From Nonomuraea turcica (GTDB taxonomy: Bacteria; Actinomycetota; Actinomycetes; Streptosporangiales; Streptosporangiaceae), in assembly GCF_030718205.1 (NCBI RefSeq), contig NZ_JAUZQF010000011.1, positions 62,001-126,000 on the forward strand: a DNA stretch of 64,000 nucleotides, in the 5' to 3' direction. Made by a program: the position numbers and the translations under genes. Shown piece by piece: positions 34,112 to 42,417 of this stretch (positions are counted from its first letter, which is position 1; each line of letters begins with the position of its first letter). The notes beneath the pieces are model-generated. The model was given only the letters and a program-made list of their open reading frames with translations. It searched no databases and was not told where the DNA came from.

Positions 34112-35794
34112 ATGGCCCGCAACCGTGACCCTCTCGCAAGCGTTTCCGCATTCACCACCCCGCAGACCCAGCCTCTGCCCGGACGCACCGACCAGGTGAA
34201 GAACGCGGCGGGCGGCTACGTGTTCGCCAAGGACCTGTGGCGCAAGCTGGAGGACTTCCTGGTCCTCGGCACCACGGGCGGCACCTACTACGTGTCGCAG
34301 GATCAGCTGACGGCCGAGAACGTCAGCGTGTTGTTCGAGGCGATCGCCGAGGACGGCCCGCGCGTCGTCGAGCTGCTGACGGAGATCTCGACCGCGCGCC
34401 CGCCGCGCGCCCCGAAGCAGCGCCCGGCGCTGTTCGCGCTGGCCGCCGCTTACGCCAAGGGCGACGCGGCCACCCGCCAGGCGGCCAAGCCGGCGCTGCC
34501 GAAGGTGGCGCGCACCACCGACCACCTCGCTCAGTTCTTCGGCTACTACAAGAACCTGGGCGGCAAGCCCACCGCTCGCGGCACCGCGCCGGTCGTCGGC
34601 CGCTCGCTGCGTACCGCCCTCGCCTCCTGGTTCCTGTCGGACCGCGCGGACACCGTCGCGTTCAAGGTGTGCAAGGCCCGCCAGCGGAAGACCCCGCAGG
34701 GCGAGGCGTTCGACCTGCGCGATGTGCTGCGCATCGCGCACCCGAAGGCGGACAGCCCGGAGCGGGCGCGGCTGTTCGGCTGGATCGCCGGGAACGTCCC
34801 CGATGCCGAAGCGCGTGACGTGCTGGAGTCGGTGGACCGGTTCCTGGTCGCCAAGGCCGTCACCACACCGCGTGACGCGATCCACGTCGTGACCGAGCGG
34901 AAGGTGCCGTGGGAGTTCCTGCCCGACGCCATGCTGCGCGAGCCGAGCGTGTGGGAGGCGCTGATCGACACGGTCGGCCTGACCGCGCTCATCCGCAACC
35001 TGTCCCGCATGACCCGCATCGGCACCCTGCGTCCGATGAACGACGCGACCCGGCGCGCGGTCGCCCGGCTCACCGACCAGGGGGCGCTCCTTCGGGCGCG
35101 CATCCACCCGATGGACGCCTTCCTCGCGCTGCGCGTCTACGGCTCGGGCCGGTCCCAGCCGAACCCGCGCGCCGACGTACAGGCGTGGACGCCGGTCCCG
35201 GCGATCCTCGACGCGTTGGAGGAGACGTACGAGTTGTCGTTCGGCAGCGTCGAGCCTTCGGGCCGGCGACTGCTGGTCGCGGTGGACTCGTCCGGGTCGA
35301 TGTCGGGTGACTGGCTCGGCAGCCGCGGCGTCGTGGTCGGCGGTTCGTCGATCGGTTCGCCGTACGAGGTCGGCTGCGCTCTGGCCGTCATGCTCGCCCG
35401 CATCGAGAAGGGGAACGTGCATGTCATCGACGTAGACACCAGTGTCCACGCTTCGAAGGTGACGCCGCGTACCAACCTCCAGGAGATCAAGAGCTGGCGG
35501 CCGTCCGGCGGCGGCACCGACCTGTCGCTGCCGTTCCGGTGGGCGCACGACCAGCGGATGGCCGTGGACGGCTTCGTGGTGTTCACCGACAACGAGACGT
35601 GGGCCGGGCGGTCTCACCCGTCGCAGGAGCTCGACGCCTACCGGCGCACGGTGGCAGCAGATGCCCGCGTCGTCGTGGCGGCGATGACGGCGGCGGGCTA
35701 CTCGATCGGCGACCCTGCCGACGCGGGGGTGCTGAACATGGCGGGCCTGGACGCGTCGCTGCCGCTGATCGTGAACGGATTCATCCGCTCGTAG
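34112..35794 (+). CDS. rsr: TROVE domain protein (Ro60/Rsr)
   Basis: 560 aa, typical for Ro60. The N-terminal TROVE domain of helical repeats spans about residues 1-350 (RTDQVKNAAGGYVFAKDLWR, LEDFLVLGTTGGTYY near the start). A von Willebrand A domain follows with the MIDAS motif VAVDSSGSMSG near residue 388 and VFTDNETWAG later. Ro60 is a ring that binds Y RNA on its outer face and ends of misfolded RNA in its pore, acting in RNA quality control. GGAG lies 8 bases before ATG 34112. The four RNA units immediately upstream are its likely partners. Confidence 0.95.
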   Translation: MARNRDPLASVSAFTTPQTQPLPGRTDQVKNAAGGYVFAKDLWRKLEDFLVLGTTGGTYYVSQDQLTAENVSVLFEAIAEDGPRVVELLTEISTARPPRAPKQRPALFALAAAYAKGDAATRQAAKPALPKVARTTDHLAQFFGYYKNLGGKPTARGTAPVVGRSLRTALASWFLSDRADTVAFKVCKARQRKTPQGEAFDLRDVLRIAHPKADSPERARLFGWIAGNVPDAEARDVLESVDRFLVAKAVTTPRDAIHVVTERKVPWEFLPDAMLREPSVWEALIDTVGLTALIRNLSRMTRIGTLRPMNDATRRAVARLTDQGALLRARIHPMDAFLALRVYGSGRSQPNPRADVQAWTPVPAILDALEETYELSFGSVEPSGRRLLVAVDSSGSMSGDWLGSRGVVVGGSSIGSPYEVGCALAVMLARIEKGNVHVIDVDTSVHASKVTPRTNLQEIKSWRPSGGGTDLSLPFRWAHDQRMAVDGFVVFTDNETWAGRSHPSQELDAYRRTVAADARVVVAAMTAAGYSIGDPADAGVLNMAGLDASLPLIVNGFIRS

Positions 35795-35812
35795 CCCCGA
35801 GCACGACGAAAG

Positions 35813-35845
35813 GCCCGGCCATCCTCACTAAGAGGATGACCGGGC
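35813..35845 (+). terminator. Terminator after the TROVE gene
   Basis: GCCCGG-C-CATCCTC and GAGGATG-A-CCGGGC form a 13-bp stem with one mismatch and a 5-base ACTAA loop, 19 bases after the stop codon. Confidence 0.8.
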
Positions 35846-35894
35846 TGGGAGGGCGTCCCAGCCGTGCGCGGGCCGCTTGGGCCGGGAATGCGAC

Positions 35895-36086
35895 CTAAAT
35901 GATTCTGATCCTGTAAATCATATGCATTGGGCCGTTGATCCCCATCGAGGAGGGATAAGCGCCCCAGAGGTTCCACTTTGGAAGCCGAAAGGTTCTGGAG
36001 GGCCCTCCCAAGTCATCGATGTATTCGATCTCCACATTGTTGTTCCCTGCGGAGATGAGGTCGACACCATAGATGGCTACGCTCAT
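35895..36086 (-). CDS. Hypothetical small protein
   Basis: 63 aa: begins MSVAIYGVDLISAGNNNVEI and ends INGPMHMIYRIRII. It has an amphipathic, beta-rich composition without low-complexity bias, and the surrounding 35890-36250 is clearly lower in GC than the rest of the window, suggesting imported DNA. No family is recognised and no strong ribosome site is seen. It could be the tail of a larger lost gene. Confidence 0.35.
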   Translation of the reverse strand: MSVAIYGVDLISAGNNNVEIEYIDDLGGPSRTFRLPKWNLWGAYPSSMGINGPMHMIYRIRII

Positions 36087-36427
36087 CGTGCCGCCGTTAG
36101 CGAAGCAATGGCGGTCCAGACCATTTTGAATAATCAGGAATTCACGTATGTGTCCACTTTCCTGCTCATTTCTTGCTCACCCGGCTCAACAGGGCCGAAA
36201 GCGTGCCGCATCCATGACGATCCGCCGCATGATCTCCGAGAGACAGAGACAGAGACAGAGGGAGTTGAATCGGTTCCGCAGAAGGCGCTGGCACGCGGCA
36301 TCCCGCCAGCCGACGTGAAGCGGTGGCTGGGCACCGCTCGCCCGTGCGTGCGGCTGGCCCCTGCCGGCACGCCCGTCACGGTATTCACGCACGTAGCCAG
36401 CAACGAGTGAAGGCGAGCCCAGAAGGT
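36087..36427. other. Lower-GC intergenic region
   Basis: About 340 bases between the small frame at 35895 and the end of the STAND gene. It includes a short direct repeat GAGACAGAGACAGAGACAGA near 36238. No gene is supported. Confidence 0.4.
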
Positions 36428-39400
36428 CTATTCGTCGGCCTGCTGTCGCAGGACTTGTTCGCGGTTGATCTGCGCGATGCGGCGGGTGTGTTCGTCCCCC
36501 GTGAACTCGAAGATGGTTGTGGCCTGCTCGAATGCCGCAATGGCGTCGTCGAAGCGGCGCACCAGGTGCAGGGCGCCGCCGAGGTTGTTCAGGGCCGTGC
36601 CCTCACTGTGCCGGTCGCCGAGGCCGCGGTAGATGGCGGTGGCGTCTTGGTGGGCGGCGATGGCCTCGTCAAAGCGGCGCACCTGTTGCAGAGCGAGGCC
36701 GAGGTTGTTCAGCGCCTGGCCCTGGCCATGCCGGTCGCCCAGATCGCGGCAGATGGCGGTGGCGTCTTGGTGGGCGGCGATGGCCTCGTCAAAGCGGCGC
36801 ACCTGTTGCAGGGCGAGGCCGAGGTTGTTCAGCGCCTGGCCCTGGCCATGCCGGTCGCCGAGATCGCGGTAGATGGTGACGGCATCCTGCTGGGCAGCGA
36901 TGGCCTCATCAAAGCGGCCCACCTGGTATAGGGCGTTGCCGAGGTTGTTCAGCGCCTGGCCCTGGCCATGCCGGTCGCCGAGGCCGCGGCAGCTGGTGAC
37001 GGCATCCTGGTGGGCGGCGATGGCCTCATCAAAGCGGCGCACCTGGCGCAGAGCGAGGCCCAGGTTGTTCAGCGCCTGGCCCTGGCCATGCCGGTCGCCG
37101 AGATCACGGTAGATGGTGACGGCATCCTGGTGGGCGGCGATGGCCTCATCAAAGCGGCGCACCTGGCGCAGAGCGAGGCCCAGGTTGTTCAGCGCCTGGC
37201 CCTGGCCATGCCGGTCGCCGAGGCCGCGGTAGATGGCGGTGGCGTCTTGGTGGGCGGCGATGGCCTCGTCGAAGCGGCGCACCTCGCGCAGAGCGAGGCC
37301 CAGGTTGTTCAGCGCCTGGCCCTGGCCATGCCGGTCGCCGAGGCCGCGGTAGATGGCGGTGGCGTCTTGGTGGGCGGCGATGGCCTCGTCGAAGCGGCGC
37401 ACCTCGCCCAGGGCGAGGCCGAGGTTGTTCAGCGCCTGGCCCTGGCCATGCCGGTCGCCGAGATCGCGGCAGATGTCCAGGTCTTGCTGGTGGGCGGCGA
37501 TGGCCTCATCAAAGCGGCGCACCTGTTGCAGGGTGCCACCGAGGTTGGTCAGCGCCGCGCCTTCGCGGTAGCGGTCGCCGAGATCACGGAAGATGGTGAC
37601 GGCGTCCTGCTGAGCGGCGATGGCCTCATCAAAGCGGCGCACCTCGCGCAGGGTGCCACCGAGGTTGGTCAGCGCCGCGCCTTCGCCGTGCCGGTCGCCG
37701 AACTCGCGGAGAATGGTGACCGCATCCTGCTGGGCGGCGATGGCCTCATCAAAGCGGCGCACCGCGCCCAGAGCGAGGCCCAGATTGGTCAGCACCGTGC
37801 CTTCGCCGTGCCGGTCGCCGAACTCGCGGAGAATGGTGACCGCATCCTGCTGAGCGGCGATGGCCTCATCAAAGCGGCGCACCGCGCCCAGAGCGAGGCC
37901 CAGATTGGTCAGCACCGTGCCTTCGCCGTGCCGGTCGCCCAGATCGCGGAAGATGGTGACGGCGTCCTGCTGAGCGGCGATGGCCTCATCAAAGCGGCGC
38001 ACCTCGCTCAGGGCGTTGCCGAGCCTGGTGAGCGCCGCCGCTTTCATTACCCTGTCGCTGAGATGCTTGCCGGCGGTCACTGCGAGGGTGTCGACGGTGA
38101 CGCGATCGTCGAGAGCACGCCGCCAGGACAGATAGGCGTCCAGGTAGGTCGGCAGATGGTAGGCGGTGCGATGGCGGCCGGAGGCTTCAGCGAGGACAGC
38201 GGCGGTGACCAGGTTGGGGCGTTCGGCGTCGAACCAGGCCACGGCATCATCTCGTCCGGTGAAGCGGTCCGGGACAGGCTGACCGGGCAGGACACGCAGG
38301 TGGGCGTCGGCGGCAATGGCGGTATGCAGATAGAAAGCCAGCAGTCGGTCCAGCGCCTGATCGCGGTCGTCCGCGGCTGCTTGCGTGCATCCCTGCTGAT
38401 CGGCGTACAGGCGGACCAGGTCGTGCATGCGCCATCGACCGGGGGCCGGGGTGGTGAGCAGGTGCGCCCGGGCCAGCGCGGCCAGGTGCCGGCGTACCGT
38501 CGGCTCCGGCGTACTGGTCAGGGCGGCGGCGGCCTGGAGGGAGATGTCCGGGCCGGGGTTGAGGGGCAGTAGCCGGAACAATCGGGCCTGCTCGGGCTGG
38601 TCGGCCAGCAGGCGCTGGTAGGACAGGTCGAACGCGGCTCGCACAGCTACCGGGCGGCCGTGCGGGTCGAGGTCGCCGGCATCCAGGGCGTCCAGCCGCT
38701 GGCGAGTGTCGGTGAGTTCGGTCGCCGCCTCGGCCAGCGGGCGGTCGGGTTCGGCGCGTAGCAGGGCGGCGATGATCTGCAACGCCAGCGGTAGCCGCCC
38801 GCACAGCCGGACGATCTCCTCCGCGGACTCAAGCTCGGCGTCGACGCGCGGATCGGACCGGCCTGCCTGCAGGGCGGTGCGTAGCAGGTCGAGGGCCTCT
38901 GCTGCGGGCAGGATGCCCAGGTCGAGCAAGTGGGCCGGCAGGGTCAGGGTATGCCGTGAGGTGATCAGCAGACGGTGACAGGGCTGAGCCGGCAGCAGCG
39001 GCTCGACCTGGCCGGTGACGGCGGCATTGTCGGCCACCACCAGCACCGGCAGCCCTTGGCGGGCGCGGTCGGCCAGCACCGACCGATACAAGCCCAGCTG
39101 CTCCTCGCCGGTGGGCGGCAGGTCGGCGTCGCGGATGCCGATCGCGCGCAGCAACTGCCCCGCCGCAGCTGCGGCCGATACGCGTTCGCCGAGGCCGAGG
39201 GTGTAGCCGCGCAGGTCGATGAAGAACACCCCGCCGCCGAACCAGCCCTCGGTCATTGCCCGGTGGGCGGCCACCAGCGCCAGCGCGGTCTTGCCGACCC
39301 CGGCCATCCCCGCCACCGCCGACACCACCACCCCCGGTCCGCCCCCGCCTGCCGGGTTCAAGAACGCCAGCACCTCACTCAGAGCCTTGGTGCGGCCGAC

Positions 39401-39571
39401 GAAGCCGAACGGCGCGGCGGGCAGACCCGCCAGGGCCTGCGGGGCAGGGCCGGTGACCTGCATGGTGACGTCGCGGGCCAAGGTCACCGGCGCGTAGAAC
39501 GTCCCGCCGCTGATCTCGTTGCGGGTGGCATCATCCCCGGCCTGATCATCAGCCGTACGCGGCTCACTCAC
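36428..39571 (-). CDS. NB-ARC STAND NTPase with 13 TPR repeats
   Basis: 1047 aa. An N-terminal motif NEISGGTFYAPVTLARDVT (residues 18-36) is followed by an NB-ARC ATPase: P-loop GMAGVGKTAL at 88, VFFIDLRGY, LVVADNA (Walker B region), HRLLITSRHT, LPLALQI and WRMHDLVRLYA. The C-terminal half holds about 13 TPRs of exactly 40 residues (consensus RRFDEAIAAHQDA...LGDRHGQGQALNNLGLAL). There is no DNA-binding or obvious effector domain. It overlaps the upstream small membrane gene by four bases, so the pair is coupled. Likely a ligand-triggered oligomerising switch, possibly in conflict or stress signalling. Confidence 0.9.
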   Translation of the reverse strand: MSEPRTADDQAGDDATRNEISGGTFYAPVTLARDVTMQVTGPAPQALAGLPAAPFGFVGRTKALSEVLAFLNPAGGGGPGVVVSAVAGMAGVGKTALALVAAHRAMTEGWFGGGVFFIDLRGYTLGLGERVSAAAAAGQLLRAIGIRDADLPPTGEEQLGLYRSVLADRARQGLPVLVVADNAAVTGQVEPLLPAQPCHRLLITSRHTLTLPAHLLDLGILPAAEALDLLRTALQAGRSDPRVDAELESAEEIVRLCGRLPLALQIIAALLRAEPDRPLAEAATELTDTRQRLDALDAGDLDPHGRPVAVRAAFDLSYQRLLADQPEQARLFRLLPLNPGPDISLQAAAALTSTPEPTVRRHLAALARAHLLTTPAPGRWRMHDLVRLYADQQGCTQAAADDRDQALDRLLAFYLHTAIAADAHLRVLPGQPVPDRFTGRDDAVAWFDAERPNLVTAAVLAEASGRHRTAYHLPTYLDAYLSWRRALDDRVTVDTLAVTAGKHLSDRVMKAAALTRLGNALSEVRRFDEAIAAQQDAVTIFRDLGDRHGEGTVLTNLGLALGAVRRFDEAIAAQQDAVTILREFGDRHGEGTVLTNLGLALGAVRRFDEAIAAQQDAVTILREFGDRHGEGAALTNLGGTLREVRRFDEAIAAQQDAVTIFRDLGDRYREGAALTNLGGTLQQVRRFDEAIAAHQQDLDICRDLGDRHGQGQALNNLGLALGEVRRFDEAIAAHQDATAIYRGLGDRHGQGQALNNLGLALREVRRFDEAIAAHQDATAIYRGLGDRHGQGQALNNLGLALRQVRRFDEAIAAHQDAVTIYRDLGDRHGQGQALNNLGLALRQVRRFDEAIAAHQDAVTSCRGLGDRHGQGQALNNLGNALYQVGRFDEAIAAQQDAVTIYRDLGDRHGQGQALNNLGLALQQVRRFDEAIAAHQDATAICRDLGDRHGQGQALNNLGLALQQVRRFDEAIAAHQDATAIYRGLGDRHSEGTALNNLGGALHLVRRFDDAIAAFEQATTIFEFTGDEHTRRIAQINREQVLRQQADE
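36541..38020 (-). repeat. Thirteen 120-bp tandem repeats encoding TPRs
   Basis: The repeat phase recurs exactly every 120 bases from 36661 to 37981 (12 copies), with a more diverged copy at 36541. Core bases around GATGGCCTCATCAAAGCGGC and CCTGGCCATGCCGGTCGCC are almost invariant at DNA level, including synonymous sites, which indicates recent expansion or gene conversion. Confidence 0.9.
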
Positions 39572-39987
39572 CGGGGCTGCTCCGAGCCATCCGGACCTTC
39601 CGAGGGCGAGGGAGGAGGCGGGGTCGGTGGAAGCACGGGCGGGCCGGTGATGTCCCGGGCCATCGTGACAGGCGCGTGGAAGGTGCCGCCCTTGATCGTG
39701 TTATTTGTGTCGCCTGCCCCGGTGATGGTGGTGTGGCCGGCGTCTGCGCCCGAGCGTGCAGCAGTTGCCGAGGAAGAGACCGGGCTCGAAGCCTGGCCAC
39801 GGCGTGCCAGGACAACTCCGTACACCGAGATGCCCAGCCCGGCCAGGGCGACGAACACGCCGACCACGCTAGCCAGCTGATCGGCCTGCTCCAGATCCAG
39901 CACGATGAAGATCACACCCAGCGCCCCGGCCACCAGACCACCGACCAGCAGCGAGATCCACAGCCATGGGCTCTTCCGCGTCACCAT
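39568..39987 (-). CDS. Small two-TM protein with STAND-associated motif
   Basis: 139 aa. Two membrane segments lie at about residues 8-30 (LWISLLVGGLVAGALGVIFI) and 38-60 (ASVVGVFVALAGLGISVYGV). A Ser/Ala-rich linker follows, then NTIKGGTFHAPVTMARDIT (about 96-114), which matches the N-terminal motif of the downstream NB-ARC protein almost residue for residue, and a Pro-rich tail. The shared motif suggests homotypic contact that tethers the STAND protein to the membrane. ATG 39987 was chosen at the first TM; it overlaps the next gene (ATGA). Confidence 0.75.
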   Translation of the reverse strand: MVTRKSPWLWISLLVGGLVAGALGVIFIVLDLEQADQLASVVGVFVALAGLGISVYGVVLARRGQASSPVSSSATAARSGADAGHTTITGAGDTNNTIKGGTFHAPVTMARDITGPPVLPPTPPPPSPSEGPDGSEQPR

Positions 39988-39998
39988 GCCGTCATGGT

Positions 39999-40646
39999 CT
40001 ACCTGCTCGACGCATGCCGCACTGAATGTGTGCAAACCGAAACGAAGCCAGCTCCACGCCGGTACGGTGCCCGCAGGGACGCTGCGCACCTCCGTGTGGG
40101 TGGTCTCCCGCTGGCGATCTCCGCATTGGAGATCCCGCGGGAAAGGCAGATCAACACCTCCCTCTCCCGCTCGGTCAGCTCGTCCAGGCAGGCCAGCCTG
40201 CGGTCGCGGGCCGCACGTTGCCCGGTGGTGGTGGTGAGGAGGCTCTTGGTGGCGTTACGCGACATCACGGTGTGTCCCTCGGCGGCGACACGGACCAGGC
40301 CGATCAGGTCCTGCGGAGGGGTGGACTTCAGCAGGAAGCCCGACGCGCCCGCGTGGAGCGCGCGCAGCACGTAGTGGTCAGCGTCGAACGTGGTCAGCAC
40401 GACGACGTGCGGCGGCCTGGCCAGCTCGGCGATCCGGCCGATGGCGGTGATCCCGTCGGCTCCTGGCATCCGCAGATCCATCAACACGAGGTCCGGCCGA
40501 TGGCGGATGACCTCTTCCAGCCCTGCCGCTCCGTCGTACGCCTCGTCGACCACCTCGATGTCACCGGCCGAGCCGAGGATGGTGCGCAAGTGTGCGCACA
40601 CCATCGGCTCGTCATCGACCACGACGCCCCTGACCGTCTCGCTCAT
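39999..40646 (-). pseudogene. NarL-type response regulator, C-terminally truncated
   Basis: The receiver domain is intact: VVVDDEPMVCAHLR, phospho-acceptor Asp57 in LVLMDLRMPG, VVLTTFDAD, and GFLLKSTPP. The LuxR-type HTH begins LDELTEREREVLICLSRGISNAEIA but stops being family-like at about 40112, inside its second helix, so the recognition helix and C-terminus are lost. The frame then runs through foreign sequence to 39999. Its ATG overlaps the stop of the kinase fragment by four bases. Confidence 0.8.
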
Positions 40647-41113
40647 ACCGACACCTGAGTGGGCAAGGTCGCCTGGATTTCGAAGCCGCCGTTGCCGCAC
40701 GACCTCGCCGACAGTGTGCCGTTGACCAGCTCGACCCGCTGTCGCAGTCCCAGCAGTCCGGTGCCGGGCCCGGCGCCGGCCAGTGCTGGGTCGGCCGTGC
40801 GGGTGGGCGCGGTGTTGTGCACGATCAACCGCACGACGTCGCGGTCGTAATGCACATGAACGCGGGCGAACGCGCCGGGAGCATGTTTGCGCACGTTGGT
40901 CAGCGCCTCCTGAGCGACCCGGTGGGCGGTACGGCCCACGACGAGTGAGACCTGCGACCGGTCCCCACGCTCGACGAGCTCGACGGGGACGCCCACAGAC
41001 TCCGACTCGGCGATCAGCGTTTCGAGATCGGGCAGCACCCGCTGACCCATGGTGTCGGGCTGGGCGTCGCTTTCGGCGTCGCGCAGGATCCCGACGAGGT
41101 CGCGGAGTTCCGA
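40643..41113 (-). pseudogene. Sensor histidine kinase, C-terminal fragment
   Basis: Reads YSELRDLVGILRDAESDAQP, AHRVAQEALTNVRKHAPGAF (N-box), LIVHNTAPTR and GTGLLGLRQRVELVNGTLSA (G2), then stops at 40643. This is the last ~157 residues of a NarL-type kinase. The sensor, membrane and phospho-acceptor parts are absent. Upstream of about 41114 the DNA belongs to an ABC permease gene on the other strand, so a deletion junction lies here. Confidence 0.8.
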
Positions 41114-41615
41114 GTACGCCACCGGCACCATCCGGGCAAGCCTGGCCGCCGTCCCCCGGCGCGGACGGCTGTTCGCCGCCAAGGCCGTCGTCGTCGGCTT
41201 GGTCACCGCCGTCGCGGGACTGGCGACGGCGCTCACCTCGTTCCTCATCGGCCAGTGGGTCTTCGCCACCAGCGGGGTGCCGCATGCGGGTATCGGCGAT
41301 CCGGAGGTGGCGCGGGCCCTGCTCGGGGGCGGGCTCTACCTGGCGCTGATCGGGCTGCTCGGCCTGGCGCTGGGATCCCTGACCAGATCGACAGCCGCCG
41401 GCGTCACCCTGCTCATCTCGCTGACCATTCTCGTCCTGGCCATACTGCAACTTCTGCCGCAGCGGGTTGCGCACCTTTGGCCGACCATTGCCGGTATGCA
41501 GGTCGTCGCGACGCTTCCCCACTCATCGCCATGGCCCGGCTTCCTGCTGTTCACCGCCTTCATCGCCGTGTTCGCCGCCGCCGCCCTCCTGATGTTCTGC
41601 CGCAGAGACGCGTGA
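41114..41615 (+). pseudogene. ABC-2 type permease, C-terminal fragment
   Basis: From about 41117 the plus strand reads EYATGTIRASLAAVPRRGRL then FAAKAVVVGLVTAVAGLATA, a typical ABC-2 permease cytoplasmic loop and membrane segment. Further membrane segments (YLALIGLLGLALGSLTRSTA, VTLLISLTILVLAILQLLP, FLLFTAFIAVFAAAALLMF) follow to the stop. The first membrane segments and the start are missing. Bacterial ABC-2 exporters are often encoded beside a NarL-type two-component system, consistent with one lost locus. Confidence 0.75.
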
Positions 41616-41629
41616 GAGCACTAACCAGC

Positions 41630-41689
41630 ATCGGGACGAAAGTCCCGTTAAGAGGGCCCCCCGTGGGCGGCTCACTGTGACTTTCGTCC
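41630..41689. promoter_or_regulatory. DevR/DosR-like box and distal half-site
   Basis: ATCGGGACGAAAGTCCCGTT (41630-41649) has the GGGAC-n3-GTCCC dyad of the DosR/DevR consensus. GACTTTCGTCC at 41679-41689 repeats the arm in inverted orientation, so GGACGAAAGTC and GACTTTCGTCC also form an 11-bp inverted repeat with a 34-base gap. Without a DevR gene nearby the assignment is tentative; a hairpin terminator after the permease fragment is the alternative. Confidence 0.4.
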
Positions 41690-41716
41690 GGAGGTGCCTG
41701 GCCGCCCGAAACTGTC

Positions 41717-42118
41717 CTATTCGACGCGTTCGGCGTTGGAGTCGTAGCCGCCCCCGCCCGGGTAGACCCAGGCTCCGATGAGGCTGCGGCCGTCGGGGCT
41801 GAAGGTGCCCTGGTAGTAGGCGGGGGAACCTCGATCACCCGCCCAGATGGTGAGGGTGTCGCCCTCGAGTTCATAGGTGTAGTCGAGGGTGCTGCCGTCG
41901 TCGCCGTAGTAGCGAGACTTGATGTCGGTGCTGGGCTCGGCCATCAGCTTGCGTTCCCGGCCGATGATCTCGATGCCGTGGGTGTCGCCCAGCTCGACAT
42001 CCTGCTGGAGGAAGAAGTCGTTCAGCCAGCGGTAGGTCACGGTTCCTCCATGCCCTCCGGTGATCTTCCACGTGCCGACGAGCCTGGCCAAGGCCTGCAG
42101 TGCTGGGTCGTTGGTCAT
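41717..42118 (-). CDS. Hypothetical protein, DUF1579/lipocalin-like
   Basis: 133 aa. LVGTWKITGGHGGTVTYRWL near the start, ELGDTHGIEIIGRERKL, and DYTYELEGDTLTIWAGDRGS then YYQGTFSPDGRSLIGAWVYP form the repeated beta-strand pattern of small lipocalin-like or DUF1579-type barrels. No catalytic residues can be named. ATG 42118 has AAGGAGACGGCG upstream. It seems monocistronic. Confidence 0.7.
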   Translation of the reverse strand: MTNDPALQALARLVGTWKITGGHGGTVTYRWLNDFFLQQDVELGDTHGIEIIGRERKLMAEPSTDIKSRYYGDDGSTLDYTYELEGDTLTIWAGDRGSPAYYQGTFSPDGRSLIGAWVYPGGGGYDSNAERVE

Positions 42119-42417
42119 CGCCGTCTCCTTCAGAGTGGGTTCCTGCCTTTACAGACCGGCGTCAGCGAGAAAACTCATCGGTCCGCAAGACGTACAAGCC
42201 GCCGAAGTCCACCTCGAACTCCACGGCCGCTGCACCTAGGGACCGCGCTCAACCGACGGCATCCCCACCCACACATGGCGGGCGGCTTTGGACAGGTGAT
42301 CGGAAACGAGGAAGTGCGAGTCAGGACAGCGCCCGGATGCACGGCGACCACCTGGACCCGGTGGTCGACGACCTGCTGGCGCTCCCGGCATGGAAAAGAT
42401 AGCGACGGTGGTCTGCA
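42119..42417. other. Intergenic region with unrecognised fragments
   Basis: About 300 bases. Short coding-like stretches occur on the minus strand (CHFLVSDHLS-like sequence near 42290-42330) without starts or stops in register. No family is recognised; it may be debris from the rearrangement next door. Confidence 0.35.

Noticed and set aside
36541..38020. CRISPR array or satellite repeat
   Set aside because: The 120-bp period is an exact 40-codon repeat within one long frame and encodes TPR helices; there are no spacers.
36968..38572. Long plus-strand open frame opposite the TPR gene
   Set aside because: It is an antisense shadow produced by the repeats and GC-rich codon use, with no independent family features.
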